A stretch of 64,000 nt of DNA from Microcebus murinus (Eukaryota > Chordata > Mammalia > Primates > Cheirogaleidae), in assembly GCF_040939455.1 (NCBI RefSeq), contig NC_134112.1, forward strand, positions 67,287,001 to 67,351,000, in the 5' to 3' direction. The number at the start of each line of letters is the position of its first letter. Within the stretch, counting starts at the first letter, position 1. A model generated the notes under the pieces. That model saw only the letters and a list, made by a program, of their open reading frames with translations, was not told where the DNA came from and made no database searches. A program made the translations under genes and the position numbers. Below, one piece after another: positions 26,195 through 38,723 of the stretch.

Positions 26195-26742
26195 CTGTGA
26201 TGACTGAACATTTGTGTCCCCTCAAAATTCATATGGTGAAATCCTAATCCCCAGTGTGATAGTATTATAAGGGCCTCTGGGAGGCAATTAGGCCATGAGA
26301 GTAGAGCCTCATGAATGGGATTAGTGCTGTTATAAAAGGGACCCCAGAGAGCTCCCTTGCCCATTCCACCATGTGAGGACACTGCTAGAAGGTGCCATGT
26401 ATGAACCAGGAAACAGTCCCTCATTAGACACTGAATCTGCTGGCACCTTAATCTTTGACTTCCCAGCCCCCAGAACTGTGAGATAAATATTTGTTGTTTA
26501 AGCCTGTGGTCTCCCACTCCTGGGCTACAGCCTGGTACCAGTCCGGGGCCTGTTAGGAACCAGCCATGCACCTGTTCTGCACCCCATCTGAGTTCTGCAC
26601 CCTCCACCTCCCCCACCCCCCACCCACGGAACAATTGTCTTCCATGAAACCAGTTCCTGGTGCTAAAAAGGTTGGGAACTGCTGGTTTAAGCCACCCAGT
26701 TTGTGGTATTTCTGTCATAGCAGCCCAAACAGACCATGATAA
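26195..26742 (+). mobile_element. MaLR-type solo LTR, split by a hAT insertion
   Basis: The left part (26195-26503) runs from GATGACTGAACATTTGTGTC through TTCATATGGTGAAATCCTAA, GGCCTCTGGGAGGCAATTAG, CCATGTGAGGACACTGCTAG and CCAGAACTGTGAGATAAATA. The right part (26685-26742) resumes at GTTTAAGCCACCCAGTTTGT and ends near CAGACCATGATAAG. This is the ERVL-MaLR LTR layout (MST/MLT1 group). No internal retroviral sequence is present, so it is a solo LTR. The 183-codon reverse frame at 26167-26718 is antisense to the LTR and to the inserted element, not a gene. Confidence 0.85.
26504..26684. mobile_element. MER1-type hAT element with 8-bp target duplication
   Basis: A 181-bp non-autonomous element. 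Left terminus CTGTGGTCTCCCACTCC; right terminus GGTTGGGAACTGCTG, an imperfect inverted match of the MER1/Charlie end. Between them lie CTGGTACCAGTCCGGGGCCT and CTTCCATGAAACCAGTTCCT. GTTTAAGC flanks it on both sides (26496-26503 and 26685-26692), the 8-bp duplication hAT transposases leave. Removing it rejoins the LTR at GTTTAAGCCACCCAG. Confidence 0.92.
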
Positions 26743-28944
26743 GTACTTACCTTATTGAGTGTCATGAGGAATAACTGAATTAATATATGCCAAACACTTT
26801 TAAAAGTACCTTTAAACATTCTAAATACTTTACATGTCAAAAATTAACACTTATACAATAAATTAGTCCTTTAAAAATTCTGTTTACACTGATAAAACTT
26901 TCAAAGTTTTTAATAAAATAAGAAGTTTAAAAATTTTTTTTTAAGTTTTCTTACTGAAGGGAAACGAACCCCCAGACGTCTGTGGTACATGTCTGAGTTT
27001 ACCTGTTACTATACAGAATTCACTTAAAATATCTACAAATTAACTGAAGCTACATGAGACTGTTTCATTTTTTATATTTGTGAATTACTATATATCCATT
27101 TTCCTCTTAAATTATAAGAAAATAGCATATAATTAGTTGTTACAGTTTTTTGGGTTTTTTTAAATTCCTAGGTCAAAATTCCCACAGTTGGAGAGCAAAT
27201 GGAAAGTAAGGCCAAGGTGGATTTTTTCTAACAAGACTGTAGATGCAGAGGTACTAAAAAATGAATGGGAACTTGATCCCACAGAAATTATAACCACAAA
27301 TCCAGACCACCACCTCCTTCCCTTTCTACTCCCAGCCCCAGGGTCCTGAGAGCCAGTGGAGAACCACACAGTGTGGTCTCCTGGGCCATGCAAGAGACCT
27401 TATTTACTAGAGGAATCAGAGCTGCAGTACATTTGATCCTGGCCCTTAAAACCAAAGCTTCCGTCTTGGGGTAGAGTAGACTGGTGAAAGATGATTTATA
27501 TAAAATTTAAAAATTACAAACCAATGTATTGGCTTTAAGAGCAGTCCTCGGAATCTTTCCAATCTTTCCCTTCTCTAAGACCTGGGACCCAGTCCTGCCT
27601 GTCCTTGCAAGACAAGACACAGGGCCAGCTTCTGGGGGACTACCTACTAGCCAGAGCTTCATTCCAACAGGGACAGTAAATCCAAGCTCCTACATCTCAT
27701 TCTCAACCATCTTCTCCCTACCAAGGGCCAGTGTTTGCCCAGCCACATAGAAAGATCTCTTTCTGCAGAGAAATTCATTCTAAATTTTTTCCTAGAATGG
27801 CAGTCATTAGTGAACGGGGGTTAGGTAGGTTAATGCTTTCTCTGTCTTATAATGGTACTTTCACAACAGATGTGTTATTGTTACTGTGTGTTCTGGAATA
27901 TGAATCATAACACGTGGCAATTATTACTGAATTACTTTTAAGCACACCACTGAAATAGAATGCCTCATTAACCAGCCATGCTCTCTCCATTAGCAAACTA
28001 ATCATTACAGTAGAGCCCTCAACTCAAAGGTGGGGGGTAGGGGGGGAAAGGAACCTCCCAACTGGGAACCTTTACAGCCTCTTTAAGCATAATTGCAGGC
28101 CATGGCTTGCGAGACTTGGCTCTCTGATTGCAAGGGTAGCGCCAAAACTCAAAATTAACCTTGGCTGCTACCAAGTCCTGAGAATCAGTTGTCAGAAGGA
28201 ACCTGCTTTCCACCCCACTTCATATCCTGTATTGGACAGCATAATTAGAATGGACACATATAAAATACTACTTTTTAGCAGAAAAATATCCAAGTGACCT
28301 ACTGTATTTTAAATTTGTGCCAACGAATATGGAAAGAATACAAAAAGTGTAAGGCAGAAATTTCAAAATGTGTATAATCTAGATGGAAGAATAGGCTAAA
28401 AATAGGTGGAAAAATATAAGGTAGTATATATAGTTAACCCAATGCTAAATGATATGATATCAATAATCAGCAGTAAATGAGTTCAAACAAGGATGAGATC
28501 AGTAATGTAGAAGAATGGATGGTAGGACCAAGAGTAATTATTAATTTTATGATTCAAAAAAGGGATTAATGAATCATTTTATGTTATCTCTAAAGACTAT
28601 TAGTTTAATAAGCTGCTAGGATAATAAAAACCAGGAAAATACTGCCCATTATCAGAGACATGTCAAAGACTACACTGAGCATGTTATTCTGCTCTCACAT
28701 CCAACTGGAAAAACTGCTAGTCACCGTCACCTTGGAAGGTGAGCGGAAACATATTTAGGTTAACTCACAGATGACAGGATCCTAAGTTATTTTCTCCTAT
28801 TTATCAGCTTTTATTTATTTTCAACCTCTCCATAAATAAATTATGGAACATTACAATAAAGAACATAGGAATACATTTAGGGAAATAATTTTAAAAGTTG
28901 ATGTGAAAATCCGAAATTCATTTAAAATAAAAAAGTACATTTAA
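26743..28944. other. Unassigned sequence
   Basis: AT-rich at 26750-27160 and 28240-28940, more mixed at 27200-28220. Frames of 64-77 codons (27160-27393, 27529-27750, 28019-28213) show no domain. A GGGGGGTAGGGGGGGAAAGG tract lies at about 28032-28051. Confidence 0.4.
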
Positions 28945-29303
<359 letters not shown>

Positions 29304-30477
29304 AACATGAGGGAACCTGGGTAATGGGACCTCTCTGTCCAATTTTACAACTTCTTAATAGTCTATAATTATTTTAAAATTTTAAAATGTTTTTATATCA
29401 TCAGGAGAACAAAATCAAAATGGAAACATTGTAACTATATGAGTTACAATGTTGAATAACCATGACAAAGTTTCAAATTTGATTCTAAGCTCCTTCAAAC
29501 AAAGGCGTAAAGCCACCAAAGTCTAAAAGAAATTTCCTCTAAGAGGCTTTATTCTTATATGCAGGGATGGGAAGCCACATAAGGAATGGTGGACACCATG
29601 ACAGATTCGTCTGGCAGTCCCTTATGCAGCTTTACAAGAGCTGTTTGTCAGAAAGGTTGAGCTTATACTCTAATCTGCCTCTAGCAACTGGTATTCTAAA
29701 CTGCCAGGAGGACTACTCTAAACACAGGGAAAATCAAACCACCAGATAGCTAGGCAACACCTTGTGGTTAGTAAAGTTGAGAAATTTAAACAGATCTTTC
29801 TGAACAATGCATACACACAGAGGTGGGGCATCAAGGAGGCTGTAAGCTAAACAAGGCATTCTCTTTAGCTTGCAGCAAACATTCTGCTCTCACATTGAGA
29901 CACGTATTTGATAGAGCACGAGGAATCTACACCATGGTAGGTGGCAGAAATGCTTTGAACCTCATAACTTTTCAAAATGGGAGTTACCACTTTCCTAATC
30001 TAGCCAATGTTAACTTCATAAATATTCCCAAGGAACACAAAATTCTGAGTAGCATGGTTTCCTGATGAAGCCTTTGATGTCACTCCCCCAGAGAGCTGAA
30101 TGAATTAATTGGCTTGTTACACCCAAGCTTTATTTAACACTTGCCAACTGAATGCAGAGAATGACTGCCCAAGGCAGTGAAGATTCCTGTTAGAATGCAG
30201 ACTTGTTAAGTTTTGCCTTGACTTTTTTTTCACCTTGAGTTTATAAGAATGAGAGAAGATATGTATGCAAAAGAACAATGAGTATTACTTAAGTCTGAAG
30301 GGAAAAGAAAGAAGAGTAACTTCTTATCCTGGCAATGTTTTGTTTTATAAATTAGTTGGCAGCATTTGGCCAAATCCATAAAGTAACTTTAAGTACCATG
30401 TTTGGCCATAGATCATTTCCATAAAAGTCTAACCACTGCACTTAATTTTTGAAGGGTTGATTTAATTAAAATTAACT
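29304..30477. other. Unassigned sequence
   Basis: No recognised repeat. Forward frames at 29567-29749 and 29823-30065 (60 and 80 codons) lack any family signature. Confidence 0.4.
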
Positions 30478-30600
30478 TCAGATATTTAGTGACTATTTAT
30501 TATGTATGGGCTTTATACTAAGATCTAATAAGCCCATTTATATTATATAAGGTCTTGTCTTCATATACCTCACAAACTAATGAAGGGAAGGAAAGAGGAG
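30478..30600 (-). mobile_element. L2 fragment, antisense
   Basis: ATATTTAGTGACTATTTATT, ATGTATGGGCTTTATACTAA, then CTTGTCTTCATATACCTCAC and AAACTAATGAAGG follow the antisense L2 'tatttattgagcacctactatgtgccaggcactgt ... aaggagcttaca' order. Confidence 0.65.
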
Positions 30601-30631
30601 AAGACCTGTAATGTACACAAGTAGCCACCGT

Positions 30632-31368
30632 ACAGACTGAATTGTGACCCCCTAAAACTCCTATGTTGAAGTCCTAAGGACCTTAGCATATGCCTTTATT
30701 TGGAGACAGAATCTTTAAAGAGGTAATTAAGGGGCCGGTGCGGTGGCTCCTGCCTGTAATCCTAGCACTCTGGGAGGCAGAGGCGGGTGGATAGCTCAAG
30801 GTCAGGAGTTCAAAACCAGCCTGAGCAAGACTGGGTCTCTACTAAAAATAGAAAGAAGCTAATTGACCAACTAAAAGTATATATACAAAAAATTAGCCAG
30901 GCATGGTAGCGCATGCCTGTAGTCTCAGCTACTTGGGGGGCTGAGGCAGCAGGATCACTTGAGCCCAGGAGCTTGAGGTTGCTGTGAGCTAGGTTGACGC
31001 CATGGCACTCACTCTAGCCTGGGCAACAAAGTGAGACTCTGTCTCAAAAAAAAAAAAAAAAAAAGAAGTAATTAAGGTTAAATGAGGTCATATATATATG
31101 GCATGCCCTAATCCAATCTGACTGGTATCGTTCTAAGAAGAGGAAGAGACACCAGGGAGGCATGTACATAGAAAAAAAAAGGCCATGTGAGGACACAGAG
31201 AGAGGACAGCTGTCTACAAATCAAAGTGAGAGGTCTTAGAAGAAACCAAACCTGTTGACACCTTGATCTTGAAATTCCAGCCTCCAAAACTATGAGAAAA
31301 TAGATTTCTGTTGTTTAAGCCACCCAGTCTGTGGCATTTTGTTATGGCAACCCTAGCAGACTAACACA
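30632..31368 (+). mobile_element. MaLR-type LTR, split by a lemur-type Alu
   Basis: The left part (30632-30732) has GACTGAATTGTGACCCCCTA, CCTATGTTGAAGTCCTAAGG and CTTTATTTGGAGACAGAATC. The right part (from 31065) has AGGTTAAATGAGGTCATATA, GCCATGTGAGGACACAGAGA, CCTTGATCTTGAAATTCCAG and TTTAAGCCACCCAGTCTGTG, ending GCAGACTAACACA. The wording is the MLT1/MST plan. It is a solo LTR with no internal region. Confidence 0.85.
30733..31064 (+). mobile_element. Alu with intermediate linker, inside the LTR
   Basis: GGCCGGTGCGGTGGCTCCTG start; linker AATTGACCAACTAAAAGTAT rather than AATTGGCCAACTAATATA; tail of about 19 A. AGTAATTAAGG-type repeats (30721-30732 and 31065-31077, one G/A difference) mark the insertion. 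This linker form is shared with the antisense Alu at 54374-54805. Confidence 0.96.
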
Positions 31369-31434
31369 GCCACTCTATAGGAGAACTAATGTTATATACC
31401 ATAAAAAGAAAGTGATCTTTGATTTAATCGGCAG

Positions 31435-31770
31435 AATCAGGAGAGACCACATGAATGAAGTATAAGATAGGTGGAATTCTGAAAAATGAAGGTTAGAGGA
31501 GAGCAGGAAAAAAAAAATAATTCCAGGAATGAACCAATACCCCAGGGTAGCAAGGAGTGAAGAATTTGGGAAGCAGTCAGTTGCCCAGTTTGATGATGTT
31601 TTGATTTCCTGTGAAAAGAAGGGATGCCCTATTAAAGGATGCCCATCTAAAGAATAGATGCCCTATTAAAGCTACACAGCCAAGGGCTTTGAATGTCAAC
31701 ACTGAAGAATTTATCCTGAATTTGGTAGAGGCAGGAATGCACATAAAAGAGAAATTATCCATTACCCAGA
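31435..31770 (-). mobile_element. L2 body, antisense
   Basis: GAGGAGAGCAGGAAAAAA, a central segment, CAGCCAAGGGCTTTGAATGT, then GAAGAATTTATCCTGAATTT match the antisense L2 'ggccttgtaggccatg ... ggactttggattttattctgag' stretch. GATGCCCTATTAAAG occurs twice (about 31622 and 31657), a small local duplication within it. Confidence 0.55.
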
Positions 31771-33168
31771 CTTCGGGTGCAACAACAATACCTAGGTCAG
31801 AATACAGAGAAGTGTCTTACATAGGGCCATGAAGTTACTCAAATTTCTTCACATAAAAGTTCTAAGTATAAATTTATTATAATATTCTAAGTTTATTATA
31901 ATACAAGTATTTCTGAGATTACATGCTTAGATATATGTTGAAAGATATTATTTCATTGCAAGCTACCCTGGATTCTGAAGAGCTTGCAAAAATAAATCCC
32001 ACTCTCTAAAAAAAGATAGTAACCAGAATTCTAAATTTATATTCTTTACATAATCTGTTAGGTGTCACATACAACACTGGAGTGATACATATCCTTCTAG
32101 GAACTGAATAAAAAGTGATCTAAATAAATTCCTCATTTTAGCCTGCTCTGCCTTTATTTATAGGACAAGGCAAGGAGACATTCTCCCTCTGAATTAAAAT
32201 TTCTACCTCAATTAATAAAAAAGACAGTGTAATATTTTACACCAGTAATTACACCATTTATTATTAGACCACTGAGGATACTGTTAGATCACCCTCTTGG
32301 CAAAAAGACATTTATTTATACCCCCTTAATCTGCAGACACCAGTGAAACTTAGATAATTAAAAAGGTATTTAAAACTTGGATCATTAAAAGAACATTGAC
32401 CAAACACAATAAGTTTCCACAGATACCAAAACAAACTAAAAACTCATTTCAGGATCTGACCTTTAATTACATCCTTTCTATTTATCGAAGACAAATGTCA
32501 AAATACCCATGTGATTGCACTTCAATGCCAGTGGAAACCCAACAATTGCTAAAGAAATGATGAAAATGGACACTGAAAATGGATGTTGTGGTCTTGGCTT
32601 CTAAGGGTGTAATTCAGCAGAATGTAGGGGATTTTAGCCAGACCCCTTATTTCTGCATGCTGCTAGGAACCAGGAGTATAAAGGTGACCAATCCCTTTAT
32701 CTGGCCCAGTTTTACTTACTGGAGGAGGAGGGAAGCCACCATGGAAAAAAGAAGAGAAAAAAATGCCTCTCTGCTAACCCCTCTTCAAAAGATGGATGGA
32801 AGGGGAAAGTGCCTTTGCCTCTCTTGCAGGATTTCTGTAAATAGGAGAAGTTCCCTTCCCTTAGGGGAAAGAGACTAAACCCCCCTGGCCACACAGTGCC
32901 AACCCAGTGGCATGGCCCAGAGGCCGGGCTTTCCCCGGTCGGCAGGAGCAGCAGGCTGCGTGCCATGAGCACTACAGCAGTAGCTCCCACCGCCCTCTTC
33001 CTGCCGTTGTTCCTGGAGCAAAAACCAGAGGATCCTTCCCCAAGTCTATCTAGGACAAGTTCAAGGCCTCTGCTAGCCAGGCTACTTCTCTCCAGTTAGG
33101 ATCCCAGAAGAGGCAGCACATTGGCCAACCCCATTCCTCCAAAGGCCCCAAATAAGTCACAGAGAAGG

Positions 33169-33172
<4 letters not shown>
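31771..33172. other. Unassigned sequence
   Basis: AT-rich to 32500, then GC-richer at 32700-33100 where frames open on both strands (32579-32878, 32712-32990, 32896-33099). A CCACCATGG start context at 32737-32745 is present, but the frame after it is short and Lys/Arg-rich. Not called as a gene. Confidence 0.4.
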
Positions 33173-33210
<38 letters not shown>

Positions 33211-33219
33211 ACACACACG
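33173..33219 (+). repeat. CA microsatellite
   Basis: About 23 CA units with one CATA interruption near 33205. Confidence 0.97.
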
Positions 33220-33989
33220 AAGCTTAAGGTAATAAAAGCAAGACTGTTCTTTTGAAGAAAATACTATAAAAAGTCAGGCCATCTACCTCTCACAGAAAGG
33301 CAACTTAGCTTTCCTGATAGAAACTCCTGGGCCACCTGCTCTCTCAAGGTAAAACTATTGAACTAAAAATAAGAACCTATTGATTTTTAGGGGATTTTGT
33401 GCCTCAGCAGAAAGGGAAAGTCCTCAGGTTTTAAGAAAGTTTGGAGGGAGGGTGGTAATTGGACAAATGCTACATATTTGTGAGTAACCAGGGTGCATTT
33501 CTATATATAGGACTCCCCCCCCCTTTGGTTAAGCTGCAGTAAAATCATCTTTGAACAGAGCATTGTATCCAAAAGCAAAGTCATTTGTGGATGCCCTCCC
33601 AGAAGAGTCAAAGGACTGCCAACTCTGACAGGGAGCCTCCAAGTCTCCTGACGTTTTTTTCGTTAAATTGTGCTATGTTAACAGAGAACTTTCCAATAAA
33701 GGTAAAAAATTTAAATAGCAAAAATATCTGTTCTTCAAACACTGGTTAAGACTTGGAGAATTCAATTATAATTAAAATAAAAGTCCAAGGAAATGAGTAT
33801 CTCCTGCAGAGATGTGCCGTAGCATGCACATAGCCCTTCACATTCATTACTCTGTGGATTGGGGCCAGGGTGATATATTTATAGGTCTACTACTCTAAGA
33901 TGGCCCATCTATCTTAGAGCCTCAGTCTTCAGTGACATGACTAGATGTGCCAAAAAACTAAATAGGAGAAAACAACATTTAAGTGTCAT
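33220..33989. other. Unassigned sequence
   Basis: Nothing recognised beyond a C-run near 33514-33523. Confidence 0.45.
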
Positions 33990-34860
33990 TACCCCTGTGT
34001 CAGCACCAGACACTGAGCCTGTCCAGGGAGAAGCCACATGCCGAACATGATCTTCAGGTCACATCCGTTAGTGGGCTGAGGCAGGGCGAAGGCTAAATCC
34101 AGCAAGCGTCATGCACAGTGAGGGTCACGTCATCCAGGAACCTCTGAGCCAAGGAGATGGTGGCCCTGTTTTTAGGGGAGACCTCATCTCTGCCTGGAAT
34201 GACTTCCCGACTGCAGCCTTTCAGATCAGGTGCTCCCCAGCCCACAGGGACTGTCGCAGGTACCCTCTTTCAGACATCCCACCACAGACCCCGTGCCCCT
34301 GCTCAGGAAAGTCAGACTGGTGGTCAGCTGCAGAGGAGGCTCGCACGTTGCAGGAGGAACCTGTCCCACAAGGGCAACTCACCGCCCCCACTGTGACATG
34401 TGTCAACCCCCACTCCCTGCCTGCATCTTCCCCACTCAGATCACACCTGCACCTCAGCAAGGAGGTGCCCGTGCCCACTCATATCCCAACTACTCAGCTT
34501 CCTTCAGGCCCCCCACCTTTGATGGCCACCCTTGGGCAAAGTGCAAAGTGTGCAGGTGACTTACTTCGAAAATGGGCGTGGTCATTTCTGAAGGGCACCC
34601 ACAGCAGGTGATGTCATCGAGGGATGTCATCAGCTCACCATATCTGGGCATTTGGTCCTGCCACAAGCTCAGTAGCTTGTCTTGCCAACATTCAAGTAAA
34701 CCTGATGGCACCAAGGAGGGGTGGCAAGGACAATGGGGAAAAATGGAGCCATCTGGAGGGCCCCAGTCTGGGCAGGGATGCCTTGAGGTGTGAGCAGTGT
34801 ACGGGAGGACTCTGCATGGGGTACGGCCCACCTTACGTGTGGAAGGGATAAGGAAGCTCC
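33990..34860. other. GC-rich block with many overlapping open frames
   Basis: Clearly more GC-rich than either flank. Open frames exist in all phases: 34111-34611 (166 codons), 34230-34559 and 34572-34793 forward, 34221-34478 and 34490-34831 reverse. Being open in every phase is expected of stop-poor GC-rich DNA and is not evidence for a protein. The peptides are Pro/Ser/His-rich without a domain. It could be an old LTR, a non-coding exon or a regulatory island; I cannot decide. Confidence 0.35.
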
Positions 34861-35159
34861 TTCATTCAGGCTCTGTCTACTTGCTTCACCTTAGGATATA
34901 GGTGGGAGTTCTTTTCTCACTAGTGTCTACATCTGACATTTTAATTTCACAAATTGGCTGAAAATCACCAGTTTACATCGACATCATTTACCATATATTG
35001 AACTTATACCTATTTTAGGCATTTTCACAGGTCATTTGTTATTGTTTGGAAAAACTCAAACTGTGATTTCCCTATGCTCTCGTATCACACTCAGTAACAA
35101 CAACCATTAACATAGAAGACTTCTGTGCCCAAATGTGTGGGGATTTTCCTCCATACACT
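34861..35159. other. Unassigned sequence
   Basis: AT-balanced, no features seen. Confidence 0.45.
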
Positions 35160-35810
35160 GAGCAGTGGATACTAGCTGGGTGTTCTCTCATTCAAATCAA
35201 TCTTGATACTATCTACCTGGAAACAGTGTCAGGTCCCACAGGTTGAGGGCTCAGTTCCACTAGACCACCTTCTCCTGCCTACCAGTTGAACATCCAAGCG
35301 TCTGGCTTCAAGATGGGCTTCCCATGATCCCAATTTGGGTTCGATTAATTTGCTAGAATGGCTCACAGAACTCAGAGAAACACCTACTTACATAGACTGT
35401 TTTATGATAAGGATATTACAAAGGATACAGATGAAGAGTTGTGTAGGGTGAGGGATGGGGGAAGGAGCTTCTATGCCCTCCCTGGGCAGTTCACCCTCTG
35501 GGAACTTTGGCACAGTCAGCCATCCCGAAGCTCTTTGAACTTCAAGAACTCTATCTTTTGGCCCTTTTATGGGGACTTCATTATATAGGCATAATTGATT
35601 AAATCATTGACTTTCGGTGATTGGCTTAACTTTCAGCACCTCCTTCTCCTCCCTGAAATTTAGGTGGTGGAGCTGAAAGTTCCAGTCTTCTCTCTTGGAT
35701 CTTTTGGTGACCAGCCCTCATCCTGAAACTACCTAGGGGCTGCCAGCCATCCGTCAGCTCATTGGCATTCGAAAAGATATTACTTTGGAGATTACAAGAC
35801 TTTCTAAACA
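35160..35810. mobile_element. Ancient LTR-like interspersed repeat, family uncertain
   Basis: Phrases such as TTTGCTAGAATGGCTCACAG, AACTCAGAGAAACACCTACT, GGATATTACAAAGGATACAG, TTGATTAAATCATTGACTTT and CCAGCCCTCATCCTGAAACT occur together, in this order, in a repeat I recall as widespread in mammalian genomes and LTR-like. I cannot give its name or orientation with confidence. Frames at 35358-35588 and 35626-35820 lie inside it. Confidence 0.45.
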
Positions 35811-38536
35811 TATATTTCACAATAACCGTGTTATTTTCATTTTAATTCCAGTCAGTAATTTCTATTAATATTTTTCATATTTAAACATCTTTTGCAATTT
35901 TTCTTTGAATACTTGCAATGTTTATGGGTTTTAATTCAAAAAATGTATCACTCCATGTCCTTCAGTTGCCATCCCTTGCTTTTGCTTTCGGAACTAACAG
36001 GATAGTGCCCTGACCTGAATAGGATGGGGTTCCTCACACTTATGGCCAGGGGTGTGGTCCCTGTTATGAACAGAGTATGACCTGCCTGCCTAACCTGGAA
36101 TCCTTGAATGTTTTAAATAAGTACATGCTTCTTCATTCACATAACAAAAGGGTTGAATAGTCTACATAATGCCTATACAGGCCATTTCCAAGTACCTCCA
36201 TGATTCTACTCAGCTCCAGCTTAGACAAAAACTTGACCACATCCATCCAAAAGATTCTGCTCACAGTATGCTGAGAAAGAGCAAGGTAGATTTTACTGAA
36301 GACTTCAGGGGAACAAGGGCCAGTGTGCTTGCACCCACAGAACTGCACCAAGCCCTGCAGACATCTCTCTCCTTTCAAATATTCCTTTTCATTCTGCAGA
36401 AACCAGCCTACCCCTCTCCTCTGCTTCCTAGGAGAGACCTCTGAATCTCACTGGCTCTTGTCTTTCTCTCTCTCACCGACATTTCAGGGACCTCTCAATC
36501 TCCTTCAGTTTCCCAAGCAGAAAAATTTTGTTCTAAACCAGTTTCTTCGCCAAGTGTTATACACCTCACTTGGCACCTAGCACCATCTTTAAGGACAGGA
36601 TGGGATATCACAGCAAGAGAGCCAACTTTGTACTCTGCAAACCATGAATTTTCTCCAACTAGGATCTTTAGAAGACAGGGGTGGATTACTAATAGGGGGA
36701 AAAAAATTATACTACTGCATATTCAATAAAAAACGAGCATGCAAATAAAAAACAACAAATTAGGTCAGAGGCTATGGTGAAAGGAGCCATTATTAGGAAA
36801 TTCCTGAGGCAAAGTGGGGCGTTGGCCAAGTTCTAGCAGTTTAAAAGCCAAAGAGATCTGTTCCTGAGTTCTCAAATACAAAGACAAGTATCTAAGACCA
36901 AAAAAGAAAATCTCTAGTGAGTAGGAACAATACAACTGAGACCCTGGAAAAACAGCTGGGATGAGCTGCAGAGGGCAGCTATGCTCAAGGTCAGGGGTTC
37001 TGACAGTAAGGTCAGTAGATCAGAAAGGGCTGTTTTTTAGCACCATAAATTAGGAAAAGGGGGAAAAAATAAAATTTTGATTAAGGTAGGTAACAAAAAG
37101 AAAAAAAATCATCTTGGAAAGTTGGTTTCTTTGTATCTTACTCAATAGAAGTCTCCCCCAAATAGACAAGTTTTTAAATGTTTAGCTTCTTTGCAAAAGA
37201 TTTTACAAAGGAGTTTTAAAAATTCCTGTCAGGACTCAGACAAAAGAAAAACATCACTCTCCTTTACCCCTAGCCCCTACAACCAGCTCCTCACTTGACT
37301 TCCTTTTTTCTTGAAAAATATTCTAAGTCCACCAGGCTAGGAAAATCTATGTTTTGGCTTTTTATCCAATCATCTCCATGCAGGGGCCAAATCCTGAAAA
37401 CTCAAGCTACTTCACTGTGCTCCCTGAATGCAGACATGAACCGGGGAGCCATCCTGCACCTCTGGGCTCCCCATCCCAGTAAAGCCCTCCTCACATAGTC
37501 ACCCCCAACAACTAATATTGGCATGTTGGTTCACTTGGTAATGTAGATCATCCAAATGTTGATGAACTATAAAAGTATCCCCAAAACTCATCAGAAAAGT
37601 CTTAAGAATTTGTATGCTGTATGGTCACAGTGGCAGATACAAATTTTCCCAACTGTGCACTTTGCTTAAAAGTTCAGATTTTATCGTGGGCAATAAATGT
37701 TGTCAATTATACACATCAGAGTGACAGGCTCATTCATTTCTAAGAAAATGTCTGCCAAATACCCAAGTCTGAATAACTATAGTATGTCAGTCAGTATTCC
37801 AAGTAAAACGGTGTTCCATGAAAAAAAAGGGGGCTAGTTCACTTGTTTTCACTCAAACACTTTTGAAAGTGTTTTTCCTGAAGACAACCAACATTATTTA
37901 GTACACAGAAGTGCTTTATGTGCACTTCCCATTTTGTCACACAGAATATTAAAAAGCTGTGAACCCAAGGGATTGAGATTTTACCACTTCCTCAGGGACA
38001 TTCTTAGGTGAAACTAGTATTTTTTTTCCCCCTGAAAGTACATGGAGGTAAAACAATACAACAACTACAGTTTGGTGCCACAGACTTAATTTACACTAAG
38101 GCACCCAAAGTTTTCCCAGCATTGCTTCTGCACCATCAACACAAATGTTACAACCAGAGCAAAAGGCAAATAATATGCCAAAATTATCATGAAAACAGTT
38201 TTGTCCTTAGAGGCCCTGCAAAAGGATCTCAGGGACTCTTCGACTCTTCGGCTCTTTGATAGCATCTATCCTAGATGGAAAACCATTCCTAACAGACCTC
38301 CCTGCCTCCACTCTATCTACACTGCAGACAATTTCTTTTCCTGAAAAGGCTGCCAGATTCACCTATTTAAAAGCACAAGAGCAGATTTCAGACCCTGCCA
38401 CACCATCAAAACCTTCCAGTCTTCCACACTGAAAAAAATTATTCATAAGTGCAGATTCCTACACTGACATTAAAGTTGCTTCATGAAATTGACCACCTGC
38501 CTTCCTCTCTGCACTCCCATCTCTGGCTTCCCCACT
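35811..38536. other. Unassigned sequence
   Basis: About 2.7 kb with short frames (65-91 codons) in several phases and no recognised repeat or gene. An 8-bp unit ACTCTTCG is repeated in tandem at about 38236-38251. Confidence 0.4.
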
Positions 38537-38544
38537 ATCTAGTC

Positions 38545-38723
38545 CAGTGGTCCTCAAACTTTTTAAACAGGGGGCCAGTTCACTGTCCCTTAGACCTTTG
38601 GAGAGTGCGCACTGTGGGCCCGCGACAAGTCGGCTGCTAAGCAGGACAGGCAGCCGCGGCAAAAACACCCGGAGGGCCGGGTAAATGTGTTAGGCCGGCC
38701 AGGCCATAGTCTGCGGACGCCTG
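38545..38723. mobile_element. Short hAT element with 8-bp target duplication
   Basis: A 179-bp GC-rich unit. Left end CAGTGGTCCTCAAACTTTTT, continuing GGGGGCCAGTTCACTGTCCC; right end AGTCTGCGGACGCCTG, an imperfect inverted copy (about 12 of 16). Flanks ATCTAGTC (38537-38544) and GTCTAGTC (38724-38731) differ at one base and are the expected 8-bp duplication. The centre has many CpG sites and reads GGAGGGCCGGGTAAATGTGT near the right end, typical of Charlie-group non-autonomous elements. No transposase frame. Confidence 0.88.

Noticed and set aside
26167..26718. 183-codon reverse open frame, one of the longest in the window
   Set aside because: It is antisense to a MaLR LTR and the MER1-type element inserted in it, and does not extend past them.
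32737..32745. CCACCATGG, a strong start-codon context
   Set aside because: The frame it opens is short, Lys/Arg-rich and opposed by a reverse frame; no promoter or conserved peptide visible.
34111..34611. 166-codon forward frame in GC-rich DNA
   Set aside because: All phases nearby are open, so the length is explained by composition; the peptide is low-complexity Pro/Ser/His-rich.
38236..38251. Tandem ACTCTTCG repeat
   Set aside because: Only two units; not a CRISPR-like or satellite array.
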